From Latrodectus hesperus (lineage: Eukaryota > Arthropoda > Arachnida > Araneae > Theridiidae), in contig CM075862.1 in NCBI GenBank assembly GCA_037975125.1, forward strand, positions 13,639,125-13,703,124: a stretch of 64,000 nt of DNA. Direction: 5' to 3'. A program made the translations under genes and the position numbers. Positions within the stretch are counted from its first letter, which is position 1. The number at the start of each line of letters is the position of its first letter. The notes under the pieces are model-generated. The model was given only the letters and a program-made list of their open reading frames with translations, was not told where the DNA came from and searched no databases. This document shows, one piece after another, positions 13,301 through 28,300 of this stretch.

Positions 13301-16300
13301 AGATATCTCTAAGCTATTTAATTAAATATTTATTAGTAAATAACACACTTCGATAACTATAAAAATTTCTGAACATATACATAACATCTAAACTAACTTT
13401 GGAATCAATATTTAGATTTAAAATAATTTGTTATGTATCAAAATAATTAATTTTTATGCAACAAGGATAAAGTGCTTTGTTGGAATTTAAAGTTATTTAA
13501 TATTTTTATTTGTTTTTTAATTTTAATGTTATGTTTTTATTCTTAATATATATCTGATTATTAATTTGCAAAAAGTTTACATTTTAAAGATTATTTAGTA
13601 GTTTTTCAATACATAATGAAGTATTTAAGAATTAAAATAAGTATTTAAGAATTAAAAGAAGTACATAATTATATCTACAGATATTAAGACATGCTTCTGA
13701 CACTGACATTGGAGATTGTATGGGTAACTGGTTCACCCTAATCAGTTTTATTAAAAATGAGCTACAAATTGTAAAAATTAATATTTTATTATAAATAATG
13801 ATTACACTATATAATTGGGAAACTACAAATTTTTTGTTAGACATTGAAGCTCTTCTGATCCATTATAATTGTCTTCCTTGATTATTTGGCCAAGTGCCCT
13901 GAAAAGCATTTGCATTGTTCTTGTCTTCTGAAGTTGTTCTTCTTGATTGTTCTTCTCTTTGAGAAATAATGCTTAGTTTTTAAGGAATTTTGTTTGTATA
14001 TAGCTTTGCAGAGTTCTTTTTTGATATCAGAATAACTATGGTATTTATTTTTTGATATTTTATATACAATGTAAACAAACATCAGACACCTGCTAGTTTT
14101 TTTAGCTGTAGAATGCGATACAGACATTTAATCTACGGTATCTATACTTCCTTTTGTTGCATTATAAAGCTGGATAGTTGGTTTGTTTCTAATCAGTTTT
14201 ATCAATCCCCAAGTTTGGAGAAGATATTTTCATTTTTGGTTTTCCTTTTGTTTGATTTTTGTTTTAAAAAATGTGCTTTCTCCTAATATAGGTTTGTTAT
14301 TTTCATCGCTATGCTCAAATTTATTATTATCACGAAAATTGTACCTGTCATTAGGTTCATCCTTACCAGGTTGATCAATATCTTTTGCAGAAGATTCTAC
14401 TTCATGTAATAGAGTCCATTTCATGTTTTTTATACTTTGCTAATTTACATTTTATGTCATTGTTTGAAATAAAATGCCAAACAAAAGTATGAAAACGCTC
14501 TGGAACATGAAGTTGAGTTGCAAAAAGAAGAAATTTTGAAGTAATACTGATTGCATCCCAATTCCGTATGAATTCAAAAGAACTCTTATTTCCAGTGAAG
14601 AAAGAATAGGCATTATTTAAAGGATGATTGATTACAGATAAATAGTATTTACAGACTTGTTGATTTTCTGAGCATATGATGACCTTATTTTCACTCCAAA
14701 GGATTAATCATTTAAATATTTGTTAAAACTGATCTTATAATTAATATCAAGTTATATAATTTCTCCTTTTCTTTGTTTGAAATATTACTAAATAAACTGA
14801 CAAAATAAGTAGGTTGTTGAAAAGATTTTCTAAGAAAGAAATCATGTTAGAAAACATCTCAATGTTATGTTCTTAATAAGTTGAATCACTACTTTTGTAA
14901 TTATAGAAATTCTGTAGCATGTGTATTTGTTACTGTTGTACTCTTGTTGTACTTGCTGTTGTATTTTTTACTGTGTTACTCTGTAGCATGTGTATGGACC
15001 CTATGTTTTCTAACTCATATGCTATCAAAACAAAAGAAAATTTGAAAAATTTGCCTCTCAAATGCATAATTGCTTTCTACTACTGGATTTATGGAAATAT
15101 ATTGGATAATCGTGATATTAAATTGGCCTACTTATGTTAGAAAAATAATGTGAGACTAAAGTAATGTAAATTGTGTAAAAATTTTTTTTATTTTGCAGTA
15201 ATATTTATTATAATGAATTGTATACGTCTGCTGCTATTAATGAGGCATGGATGTACGCCTTATGAGGATGAACTGCTCTTTAACAGCTTTTTCCTAATTT
15301 CAAATTACGATCTGTAGATAAATATATTACAGAAAAAAATGGATTATTTAACACTAAAATAATCTCTATTTGTTCTTTAATAATTTTTTCAAATGTTAAA
15401 TATCCACTTTATTGTTATATAAGTATTTAATTAATTAGTAATTACTTTTTTATGTATGAGTTTAACTTGTGAAATATAAGCCATTTGTCATATTGAGAAA
15501 ATATCACTTTTGAATCTTTAAATTATATAAATCCTGTGAAAACTAGAACCCTTTTGCTTCTAATATTATAAGTAGTAAAGCTATGAAATCATTTCAGTAA
15601 ATAATTGATCAAATATTTGACTTTAACTCATTCGCTGCCAGTAAAATTTATATATTCATCCTCAGAAGCCAAATATAATATCCCCTATTTTTAAAAATGC
15701 ACAAGAAATTGAAACACAAAATTTAAGAACCACTCATTAAAATATGAAAATAATGCTTCACTAACATGCCTCAAAAACCTTTTTGTTTGATTTCCAGAGC
15801 TGTACTAAAAATAAAGCATATCACTTGTTATAATCAATGTCACCCCAGATCATACAAGTTATCAGCATGTTGATACTTCAGGGCAATAGTGGCAGTGAAT
15901 GTGTTAATTGGTGCAATATTTATCAGTTTTATATTTTAGCTTATATTTTTATCTGATTAATAGCAATCATCATTGTATTACAAGAAAATTTTTTTGCTAG
16001 AATATTTTATTATGAAACTACAAATTTATGAATAACAGGATATTAATATTTTCAAAAATATTTAAATTCAATTTTTGTTTTGTTCCAATTGTTTGAGTAT
16101 TATTAAGTAAAATTAATTTTAATATTTTGTTCTTTAATTTTTCCTTAATTAATTTATTTGGATAAAAAAAGTTAATTTCTTCAATTAGTTAATTAAGGTA
16201 AAAATTTACCGTGCGGTTACCCTTGGTGACTTTTTGAAAATCTCGCGAAAAATTAGCTGCTGCAAAATCGCTGAAATTGTAAAAAATATTTAATACATTA

Positions 16301-19300
16301 TTGATATCTAACAATATGCTCAACTAATTTTACAGGTGTAATTTTACAAAATTGACAAAAAATGCTGATATACAGATTTCAAACATCATTATTAAAATAA
16401 TGAAGTTAATATGTTAAATTATTCATAAAATTATTTGATTTAATTTTATATTAATGAAATCAAATCCGTAAATATTCTTGTGAAATTCATTTCATGATGA
16501 CCATTTAATTTATTATTAATTATGTAAATAATGAACAATAAAATACCTCTCTTGTTTACTGCTATCCCCCTAATCTACTTCCTTTGCCGGCTCTGTTTTG
16601 CAGCTGATGGCTCAGCATCAGCGTTTTGTGGAAGGTACAAGTGTATCATTGAATCAATAAACACCATAAATTTATTACATTTATTCTTGTTTTTTCGCCA
16701 TATATACTCAGAAACATAAGAGTCCAGTCCATTTCTAGCTTTCGATGCAGCCATTCTTCATTTAACTATTCCCCACGTTTCTTTGATTGTATTAATGTGC
16801 ACACCTGTATTCAGGTCCTTAAAATTCAGGCTATGATTTACCTTCAGAAGCACAAAGCCTTCATTGGGAGACAATTGTAGCTCTTCCAGCAGTTTGTAAT
16901 TATTGAAAGAATAAACTCTTTGATCACATTCAACAAAGTATCAGACATTCTGTCATCCACAACTTTCATAAAACATTTGCCCGTCTCACGTTCAATCCCC
17001 CTACACCCATTTACCTTACACATGTTTACTCTAATTAAATTTACATGTACCAAATTTATTCTCATCTATCTCGACAATCTCACTGCTTCCACCCAATTTC
17101 ATGCTGCTTTCAATCATTTCTTCCATACAACCTCATGGCAAAAAGAACGAAAATCACACAGTCTTTGAAGAACATTTATGCTTGCTCATATTAATCTCTG
17201 TCTTACTCTCACTCACCAACTTATAAACATGAACTAAAATTTCATTAATTGTCAATCTGCTCAATTCATAAAACGAACCCTTTTTCTCACTTCTCTTAAC
17301 AGCATGCATTTCTCCTTTTATCTTAGATTTGCATATCCATTCATGTGCAGAACTTGTATCTATCCACAATCAAACTAGCTTTCATTCAAAATTTAAACGC
17401 CTCCTTCTTTTAATCTAATCTATACAAATACCTTAAATTCACATTCTCATCTAACCACATAACATCATTATTTCCAAACATTCTTATCAATTTCAACATT
17501 CAAACACTTACCTCAGACATACTCCATGCACCTGCCATCAAAAAATATTTCAAAAAGAACGAGGGAGTTGGAAAAGAAAACAATGCAACAGAGATAACAT
17601 GGTTGAACTAAAATTAAACATGTTGGTTAGGGTTAGACTTTTGACAAATAGGGTTTTTGAAATTCCTGGTTACTAGTAAAAATGATCGCCAAATTTAGCT
17701 CTAAAAATTACACCAAGGGTGACTGTTTATTAAACCTGAGTCATTAATTAACTTAAATTTCCTTTTGTATGTCTTTCAATAAATTTAAGTTGTGTATTTG
17801 TAAACAATGTTCTCCTGAGACTTATTTTTTTTAAAATAGTCCTTTACTAAGAAATATTAATGTTTAACTGAGAATAAAATACTATTTTTTACTTGACTCT
17901 TATTTTGAAGGTAACTTTGTATGAATCAGTAAAGTCTAAAAATTTTATCATTTTTTCAGTCTTTTGTAATAATGAATTCATTATTTTGCAGGTGAAGATC
18001 AGCCATTCATGAATATTTCTGATGTAGCCACATTTGTAGACAATAAAGATGACAATTACATCACAGATTATGATGCAGTAAATTTCATGATATTTTTCTG
18101 TTTATTTCTTAATTGTTTCCTGACTTTATGAAAGATGTCATAATATTTGTAGATTTCTTTCACTTATTTAAAATATCCTCAAAATTTAAAAATGTTGGCT
18201 ATTAATTTAATGGAGACTTTAAAAATATATTAATGTTAATATAATCCTTATTTTAAATGGCACATATTAAGTTAAATGCAGTTATTTTAATTTTTTGATG
18301 TTTTACTTCTTTCTTTATAGAATAAAATTTTTTTATAAAAATATTATCATGTTAAAAGCATTTTATTGATAACCACATTTCATATTTTATTTAGTATATA
18401 AAAGAATTTAATATTGCATTGGTTTTAAGATTTCAAAAATCACAAAAATAAGATAAAGTTTAAATAAGTTGGATAAAAAAAAAAAAACACTGCAATGTGA
18501 AATTAAGTGGTGCTGAAGTCCAATTATGAATTTTCAAGGAGAACGAAAATGCATTTTCTCAGCTAGACTACAAGCTGATGGATAGCAAATTTATAACACT
18601 ATTTTAAAGCATTATTTACTTGAAAAATTGCAACTGTAAGTTATTGAAGACTAGAAGCAAAAGTAAAATATGGCCGAAAGTATCAAAATGGGAATTCTAT
18701 TGTTCATTTACTTTGAAGCAATTTTTAATTCTTGACCTTGCCTCCAGAATGTTCAGACAGTGATTGACTAAATGCTGAGATATGTTCCAATGATCACTGT
18801 TTGCTGTTAAATGTATGAAGGAATCAAACATATATTTTTGGTTTCTTACTTATTACATCTATTGGAAATTTATTCAATGACTACCATGTGTATTATGATA
18901 CATAAAGTGTGTTTGTATATAAGGTAATTATGCCTTTATATTCACAAGGAATTTTTAGGAAGAAATGCCATTTATTTTACCTTTACCACTGGTACCTTAT
19001 TATATTTTATTATAAGGGTATTTTATTCCTCAGAAAACTGTGAATAAATAACTGTTTACAATATTTCTTTAAACATTTTTTTTAATGATAGCAAATATTT
19101 TCAAGAAAAAAAATTTATATTCATATATTTTTGTGGTGCCTTATGTTTCCACTTTGAAAATACTTTCCTAGTACAAAATAGTAATGCTAAACAATTTAGG
19201 GGTAATAACCATCTTCTCTCCATAGACTTGGTGAAACTGATAACCAAATAATTACCATTCTAGCCTTTAGTCAACAGTTTGTGGATTCAATTCCCATCTT

Positions 19301-22300
19301 AGGCTTGGATATTTATCGTGGTTTGGAATCCATTTTAAACTGTAAGTCCCTTTTTAATTGGATAACTGAGTGGTTACCATTCCTGACTGTTAGGCTGTTG
19401 TTCTCGCATTTGAGTTCCAGTTAGGGCAGGGATGTTTCTTTCTCTGTTTTTCTGTCCTTTCTTATGAATGAGGTATAAATGTGGCCCATCCTATAAATAG
19501 GTTTGTGGTGGTATTTATTCAGTTTATTTACATTCTCTCTTATTCTGTTATTATTTTGTTTGAACATATAAGCATCACAGAAATAAATTATGAAGCTTAA
19601 GGGAATTTTACTAATTGTCAATAGAAATTTTTTGAGAAAGAGATAAATAAAATACATAAGTATTTTCATGAATGGGCTCAGTTTGTTTAAATTTATAAAA
19701 TTTCAAAGATTATTTTTCATTCATGAAAATAAAATGACTTAGAAACATAAATTTCTTTGATATTCCCCTTTAAAGTATTTGTAAATACATTTCTGGGAAA
19801 TATTAAAGTTTTATTTTATTGTATGCAAAATCAATGAAATATTTGTGTCCTATTTTATGTTATCCTATATCTAATATATATATTTTTAGTTCATTAAAAC
19901 ATAACTATTGCATTTGTCATTTTAAAATAATAAATTGGAAATTTAGCTTTACTGTTAACAGTTTAAAAGATCTTCTCAATTTGTATTGAATATTTTAGGT
20001 TGAAGAAGATGATAAAGAAGATGAAGAGGATTTCATAATCAAAGATAATGATAATTTGCTTCTAGTTAGTCATATTGAGGAAGAAAGTTCTGTGCTGGAA
20101 GTTTATGGTACTTTATATTAAATTTTAAAAAATTAATTTAATGAGATTTTTAATATATAATATATATCTGTTCTTCCTTGTTTGAATTATTTAAATACAG
20201 AGGTTATTAACAAATTTTTAGAACGATTTTGGGCCGTTTAATCAATGTTTAAAATATAAAAACAATTTTTTAAATGTTCGATCTGATATTTTTTTCTGGA
20301 CTATAAGTCTGCATTGTGATTTCCATGATATAAGAGCTTTTAGTAAAATTTCCAGGGTATTGCTTTCCATTCCTCTTCCACTACTTTCCAGAATCCATCC
20401 ATCGTGGTGGGTTTGCGTTAATAAAGAGCTCTTTTTAACAGACCAAAGGCACAATAGTCCATGAGTGAAACGTCAGGGGACTTCACAGGAATATGTTGAA
20501 AAGGTATATATGCAATACCTGTATTAGTCTTCATTTTTTCAAGAAATACAGTGGTAGTTTAAAAAGTATGACTTGTAGCTTTGTCTTGTTGATGTTTCAC
20601 TCCTTGAAAGTCTTTGGGATAAAGAAGTGGAATTTTTTCTGTAAATATTGGTCGTAAAACCTTCTCCTGATATTATGATGAGTTGATTTTAACATTTTTC
20701 TATTCTTTTTATTTTTAATTTCCCATTGTAGGAGAAACCTTTGACTATCATAAACCCCTTACTGAAACTTTCTTTACATTGATGGAACCAGGTTTGTAAA
20801 TTTTTCTCCTCATTTCCTATAGTAAATAGACCTTTTTTTGTTGCAGACATGTAGGTAAATCCATGCTTCATCAAGGGTCACAATCTATTTCCATTTATCT
20901 CCTGCTAAATGGTTTTCATACAGGTTCTTACAAAATGTTTTGCGTTGAGCCACATGTCTCGCAAAAGCTGGTGAACATTATGTTTTTTAGCTTTTTTAAG
21001 TTGTAAATCTTGATTTATTAATTTATTGTTGATACAGATAAATCTAAAGACTTTGCAAATGATTTCTGTGTTGATGGATTTTCTCTTGTTACCAGCGATT
21101 TTACTTTAGGAACATATGAAACAGTACGTACTTTTTTCGGATATTCGTTTGGAGTCTTCTTTTCATGTAGAAATAATGATAGACGGCTTTTACCTGTCTG
21201 ATTAATAATGTTGCTTATTTTGCACTTAGAAATTTTAATACCATGCATTTCACAACGTTTTTGAATCCTGGAATAAAAAATTTTCTCTTTGGAAAGCGCA
21301 AAAATATATCCCTCAATCCACAGCTTGTTTACATGCTACATTTTGAAAGAACAATAAATTTAAAAGTAGCAGATGATATTTCTCATTTCAAATTAATAAC
21401 CTCTGTAAAAAGAGTATTTTAATACTGAATGCCCATTTTTATGAACCTATAGTTTGTGAAAACTCACGATTTTACAAACTGGTGTTTGATCCTTAATATA
21501 ATACAGTATGCTATAATAATTTTGAATTTCATTTACGATTTAAAATTTTGAAAAACATCTTTTTCTGCATACTCATTTTCAGGCATCTTCCATTTGCATT
21601 TTATGTTGTCATCTGATTGTTTTAGGTTTGGAAAACTTTGGTTAACATTTTTAGTATAATATTTTAAATCCTTCGAATTTTGGATAACTTATTCTGTTGC
21701 TATTATTGAAATTCTGTATTTTAAAGAAGTTGGTGTGAAACTTATTCCACTTAATCCTGATAAATCCTTTCTTACACCTCATGCATCAAAATGACCAATA
21801 GCTGCAAGTGCAAATATTGTAAGATACTTTTGGAAAGGAGTGATCATGGTTTGAAACTATCTTATAAAATTTATATTCTACTTACAGGGGCATTATAAAA
21901 ACAAAAAGAACACTATAACAGAAGACAGCCAATAATGTGTACTTGACAATTTGAGTTAAGATAACTTGAAGTTTGATTTAAAAAAAAAAAACCCTAATTT
22001 TTACTGAAATTTTATTTTATTACTTTTTATATGGAATCGGGTGTAATCTGTAAAAAAAAATGCTTTTAAAAATGTAGTTTTTAAACCAAACATAATTAAG
22101 TCTGATTTCGTATCTATAAAATGAAAATATTGTTTTTAAAATGAATTTTATTGTGCATGTTTTCTTTATACAATGCTTACTATATAGTTTTTTTATAATA
22201 GTACCTTATTTACAAAAAGATAGCAGCTTAGTAATAATGAGAAGAAAAATTAGTATATTTTTTTCTGATTTTAAGACCTATTTTATTGATCACTGTAAAT

Positions 22301-25300
22301 TCATAAAAACGAATGTCTAGTACATATTGTATTGGATTCTAAAATATTAAAATTTTTACTAATTTCATATAATTCTTGAATCAATAGTTTATAACAAAGA
22401 AGAAGATTCTATGTATGTCCATCATGATATCGTTTTACCTGCTTACCCCCTGGCATTAGAATGGCTTGATTTTCATCCTTCAGATGAAACTCCAGGTAAT
22501 TAAAACTTTTATTATTTATTCCAAAATTTTGACAAATTTAATTTTTTTTAAACATTTGTCTAAGCATGTTTTTAAATAAAAATCTATTATAAAATATAAA
22601 TTTGCACTTCTAAGAATCATAAATTGAAACAGTAATTTCAAAACTTACTGATATTGTAATTATAAAATTTATATATTTTTTATGTTTGAGCAATGTGTTT
22701 CTGAATTTTTAAACACAACTGTAAGTTACCCTAAAAGTAATTTTTGCTAATAAAAGATAAAAATTTAAAATAAATAATTGCTTAAAGAGTAAAGCAATAA
22801 TTATTGCTTGATTGGCAAATTGTGATAAATAATAAGTTTTATGTCAAGCTCAACTGTCAACAAATGATTAGCACTTTGGTCTTGAATTCAATAATTTGTG
22901 GATTTAATTTCAATCATGAATCCATTGTGTGTGTAATCCACTTTTAACTATAGGTTTTTGTTTATTTGGAAATTTTGATTGCATCTAAAACTTAGCTTTA
23001 AAAATCAGCTTTAATATCTGAATAATTTTTATTTTCATTTATTAAAAATTTTAATAAAATTTTATATGGATTGAAAAAATTTAACTAGAGACATTCTATG
23101 TAATAATATCTATTGTAATTAGAATAAGTTGAAATTTATTGTAGCTATTTTTAAATTACGTAAAAAGCTTCTTTAAACATTCCATATTGAAATGCTTCTA
23201 TAAATATTCAATATTGATATACTGACCAATAAAATTTTTTAATATTGCTGTAATAAATTATATCAATTATAATTTCTGATTATACAAATTAATATTTTTT
23301 CTCTCAAAAAATATATCTAAAGCATCCTTTATTGCTGCAATTATATGAATTTATAAAGGACTTATTAAATTTAGTTAAGAATATTTCCCTTCTATTGATG
23401 TTGATGCCTTTAAATTTTTAGTTTGGTTCATACACAGGTTTATTGAATGATTTTTTAATAAAATATATTTCTTATTTAATACATGTTTTCATAGGTAATT
23501 ATGTAGCTGTTGGTGATATGACTTCTGTAATAAAAATTTGGGATTTAGATGTAGTAGATATTTTAGAACCAGATTATTGCTTGGGAAAGAATATTAAAAA
23601 AAGCAAAATGGAGGTAAATTATATATTTAATAATTATATACTAATATTAAATCATATATAGTGTAAAAAAGAATTTTCTTTTATTATAATAGTATTAAAA
23701 TTTTATTTTTATATTTTTAAATGCAAAGCTCATTATTTTTTTAGAAAATGAAGTTAAAATATCACACTGATGCTGTTCTAAGTCTTAGCTGGAATAAGCA
23801 CATAAAGTAATTCAGTTTTTTATTTTTTATATCAACAATCTATGAATCATATATGATACAAGCAGTAACTAATTTTTTCTTGTATAATCTTTTCTAATTT
23901 ATTACTTTGATTTTTTTTACATAAAAATGATTGTAATCTCAGCTTACAATATTTTTTATACTTCTCTGATAGTTTAATTTATTGCCTTATTTCAAGTTGA
24001 TATTTTGAAAAATTCTACTTTTGTATATTGTATGTCAATTATTGTTTAAATGTAAAACAAATTAAAATTTAATCATATTATATTTATTATGAAATTTCTT
24101 TTTTTTACATAAAATACGCATCATAGAAAAAAATAAAAGCAAATTTAATTTCACATATTATATGTAATGTAGTAAAAATAATAAGAAGAGTAATATAAGA
24201 TTGTAAAGTATTTTATTAATGTGTTTAGTTTTATATGAAAATTAATATTTTGCTTTTACACACAAATATGAAATAGTTTACGTATCAAGTTTATATACAA
24301 ACACTTTTATTAATTATAAAATCTACGCTTAATAATAATTTGTGTAAAAAAGAAGTTTTTTTTCAACAGTTAATATATTAAATTATGTTATTTAAACAAC
24401 CTTTATATATTTTATAGCAACTTTGATAGTATTCTTTATAGAAATAATTTACATTTTATGTTTTGGTGTTACTTTATTTTTAGACATGTTTTAGCAAGTG
24501 GATCTGCAGATTCATCTATAATTATATGGGATCTTCAAACTGCAAAACCTGTAAAAAAGCTTGGATATCATACAGACAAAGTAATAAAGAGTCTTTGGTG
24601 AAATTGCCATAAATTCTGCTGTACTTAATACAACAATTCATTTTTTATTGAAAAGATTTTAGATGATTTTAGTAATTTAATATTTAAATGAACCAGATTT
24701 ATGCATTTTAAATATATTATTCGTTTATTGATGCATTTTATATAATTTAAATCAAACAAAAGCTGTTATCACTAAAATATTTATAAAAATCAAATTTTTA
24801 TAAAGTAAATTATTTTGCCTTGTGCTTATAGATTGCAGTTCATAGAACTGAATTCCAGCTGTTTTTATTTTTCACAAAGTCCTAAAATTTCAAAATATAT
24901 AAAATTGCTGAAAAGTAATTCATTATTTCTAACAAAGGCTTATAAATATTTTTTTTATAGTTTGAATTATTATTCTTTTTTTCTTTTTAAAATAATGATA
25001 ATAAAAACTAATTAATATTTTATGATTTTAATAAAATTTAAATATAATTCTTTCTGTTGTAGCTTTAAATTTGTTGAAGACTTTGGAAGTAAATTTAATT
25101 TTAACTTTAATAAAAAACGTTAATTATTATAATTAATCATTTCTATTATTTACCAATATAATTGAAAAACTGTTGCACATACTTAATTATATGCATAATT
25201 AAGAAGAGTTGCTGAAATAAAAAAATATTTAACATGAATGTGGATACCTCCTAGCAATTTTAAATTTGACTCCTGGAAAACTCCATAAAACTTGGAATTT

Positions 25301-28300
25301 GTTTCTTGGAAATCTGTATGAACTCTGATTATATTTAACATGTAAAAAGGTATGGCTATAGTTGCTTATTTTTGCTGTAACAGTTTATATTATGGGCATT
25401 TCGAAGTCCACTCATCAAGGGTTATGAATTTATCGAAAACTGGGGAAGATGTTCACTGAAGTGAAGCTGGTCGTTAACTGATTGAAAACTAAAGTAAACT
25501 GTAAATAAAAGTTAACGGATTAAAATAAAATAACACATTGAAATAAGCAGTTATTTTATTTTAATCAGTTAACTTTTATCTACAATTTATAACAAACCAT
25601 TGAAAAAGATGGTCTCCAAATACTTTAGACTACATGGCCACTCATAACCCGAGATAAATACCCATCTCTACCAAAACTCTTCAATGGAAGCTGCATGTTG
25701 CAAGCATTTATGGCAGAATGACTTTCTAAACTTGTAATTTCACTGCAGAATATTATGAATCAATGACTGTTGCTAAGATTAAATGCAAAAGTAGTGGAAA
25801 CCATCAATCTGACTTAATGAATCATTTACATTGTTTTAAATTACTACATATTTTTGTCTGGCAAACATCTCAAAAAAGAATTTTATATTGATTTCCTGAG
25901 TCATATCATAGAACATGGAAGGAACTCTATGATGGTAAGAGTTACAATATCTTGGATTGTCTTTTGGTTATTTATAGTCCATAGAAAAAATGTTGGAGGT
26001 GAACTATATTACAGATCCTTTACACCAAATGCTTGAAACTTTGTATCCTGAAGATCATTCTATTATTCTAAGATGATAAAGTTTCTATATACATGTTTTA
26101 TTATATTCAAACATGGTTACATGAGCATATAATGAAGTAAAACATTTGACGTTAGTCTCATCTCATCATCATTGAGCTTTTTTGGAGTTTTTTTAAGAGA
26201 AAATTAAAAGTTTAGCTTTCTTTTCCACGCACTTTACTAATTGGGCAAAAGTTACAAAGTCTATTAAACTTTGTGCACAATTTTTATTTCTCAATACCTG
26301 AATAAATGCAATCCCTTATTCTAATCGATAAGGTCCTAACATCCTACTAATAAAACAAACTTATTAACTTTTTCCTGTCCTTAACACATTATGTAAATGA
26401 AAATGAAGCAGCTGATAACTGAGCAATTATTTTCCAGATTTTTATGGATTAAAAATCTGAAAAATGAATTTCTTTGTTATTTCTATTGTATTTTAAAGAA
26501 TAACATAATTGTTACTACTACAATGAACTGAACAAGCAAACATTTGCTTCTTTAAATGCTAATTGTAACTGTTTAAATTAGATTATCTGTTAAAAAGTAT
26601 ATATAACAACTGACAAATACATTTCTTAATTTCAAATGTTATATGTCATGATTCCTTCATAAAATGTCTTTATGGTAAATTATGTTTTCATTTGAAACTA
26701 ATTATTTACTTAAACTAATTATAATTATCATTTATTTTAAACATTTTAGAAATACTTTTATTTTTTAAATAAAAATTAGGTTCAAGCTTTGCAGTATCAT
26801 CCATTTGAAAGTCCTTTCCTTCTATCTGGTTGTACTGATGGGTAAGTTTTTATTTGCTGTATTTATTTCAAATGTTTATTAAAAAATTTTTTATTTATTT
26901 TTAATATGTTCCCTTTTTCCAAATATATTCTTAAAACAGAACTAACATTTATTTTTCACTTAATTGTATTATTTTTCTTTATATTCCAGCCAAATAAAAA
27001 ATGTATAATTTTAAAAAGTTTTAAAATATAAGGGAAAACCATACTGAATAATCAAATGTGTGAAGAAAATATATTTCATGTAAAGTTGAAGTATCTCTTA
27101 TTTTCTTAGCAATGACTGAGAATTCTTCTAATTTTCTCAATAAAATATAGTAATTACGTATTGTAATTAGTAACATATTGTAATCAGAATTTTTATAACT
27201 TTAATATAAACTGTATGCTGAATTCATGAAAATATGGCAATCACATTCCTCTTAAATATTTTACTGTTTCAAACAAGAATTCTAAAACAAAGCAATTTTC
27301 GTGCCTTTATTTTATCTTACATAGTAAGAAGTCTCAGACTTATGCCATTTATGCTATGAATATTATTCTTCAAGCATAATCAAAAATTTTGCTTGTGAAA
27401 TACTGTATTTTGCAATATAATAATACTCTCACATTTGCCTGGTTATAAATATGATTTAATTAAATGACTTCTTGATATATTTTTTTCATGTCTTACAAAA
27501 TTTAAAATCAGATTCCATTCAATCCAGTAAATATTATAACACCTGAGTCATAAAACCTTTATAAATTCCTTTTCTTTATTAAGATGAAGGATGTATTCTT
27601 TTTAATAAAAGTTTTTAATATTTCTTTGTTTTTCCACTTTTTTATTGAAAACAATATATCAAGATATCATAAATGTTACTTCTTTTTTGTAAGCAATAAT
27701 AAATTTGAGCTAGAATGTGAGATTTGAATAATTTTGTTTCTTATAAAATAATAAACTGTAATATTGAAAAATCGCCATAAAATATGTTAAAGTAAAAATA
27801 AAGCTTTTTTGTTTAAATTTGAAATATAATTTTACCTAATAAAAATATTATATGATAAATAATAATAATTTAAATTTATTTATGAACTCAATTTTTTTGA
27901 AAAGTTTACATTGAGAAATAATGGATTTATAAAATTTTTAAATGATATTTATAAAATGCATATATTTGAGATGATCATTTTTACATTTTGTTGAAATGTG
28001 TTATTTTTAATGAATTGTTTTGAATACAGTTATTGAATGATTTTTAAATTATTCACAGTTTGAAAAGTTTACTAATCAAATTTTTTTCTAGGGTTATTAA
28101 ATTATATGATTGCCGTTCTTCAAATGTAGAATGTAAATCGTGGAAGGTTGAGGGTGAAATTGAAAGAGTTACCTGGAACCTTTTAGAACCAATGAAATTT
28201 ATTGTAAGTAAAATTAAAATACTTTTTCACAAACATAGTCAAATAAAAATTTGCATGGTTCTTTTTACTTGATTTATAAAAATTCTTGAAAATAGAAGAG

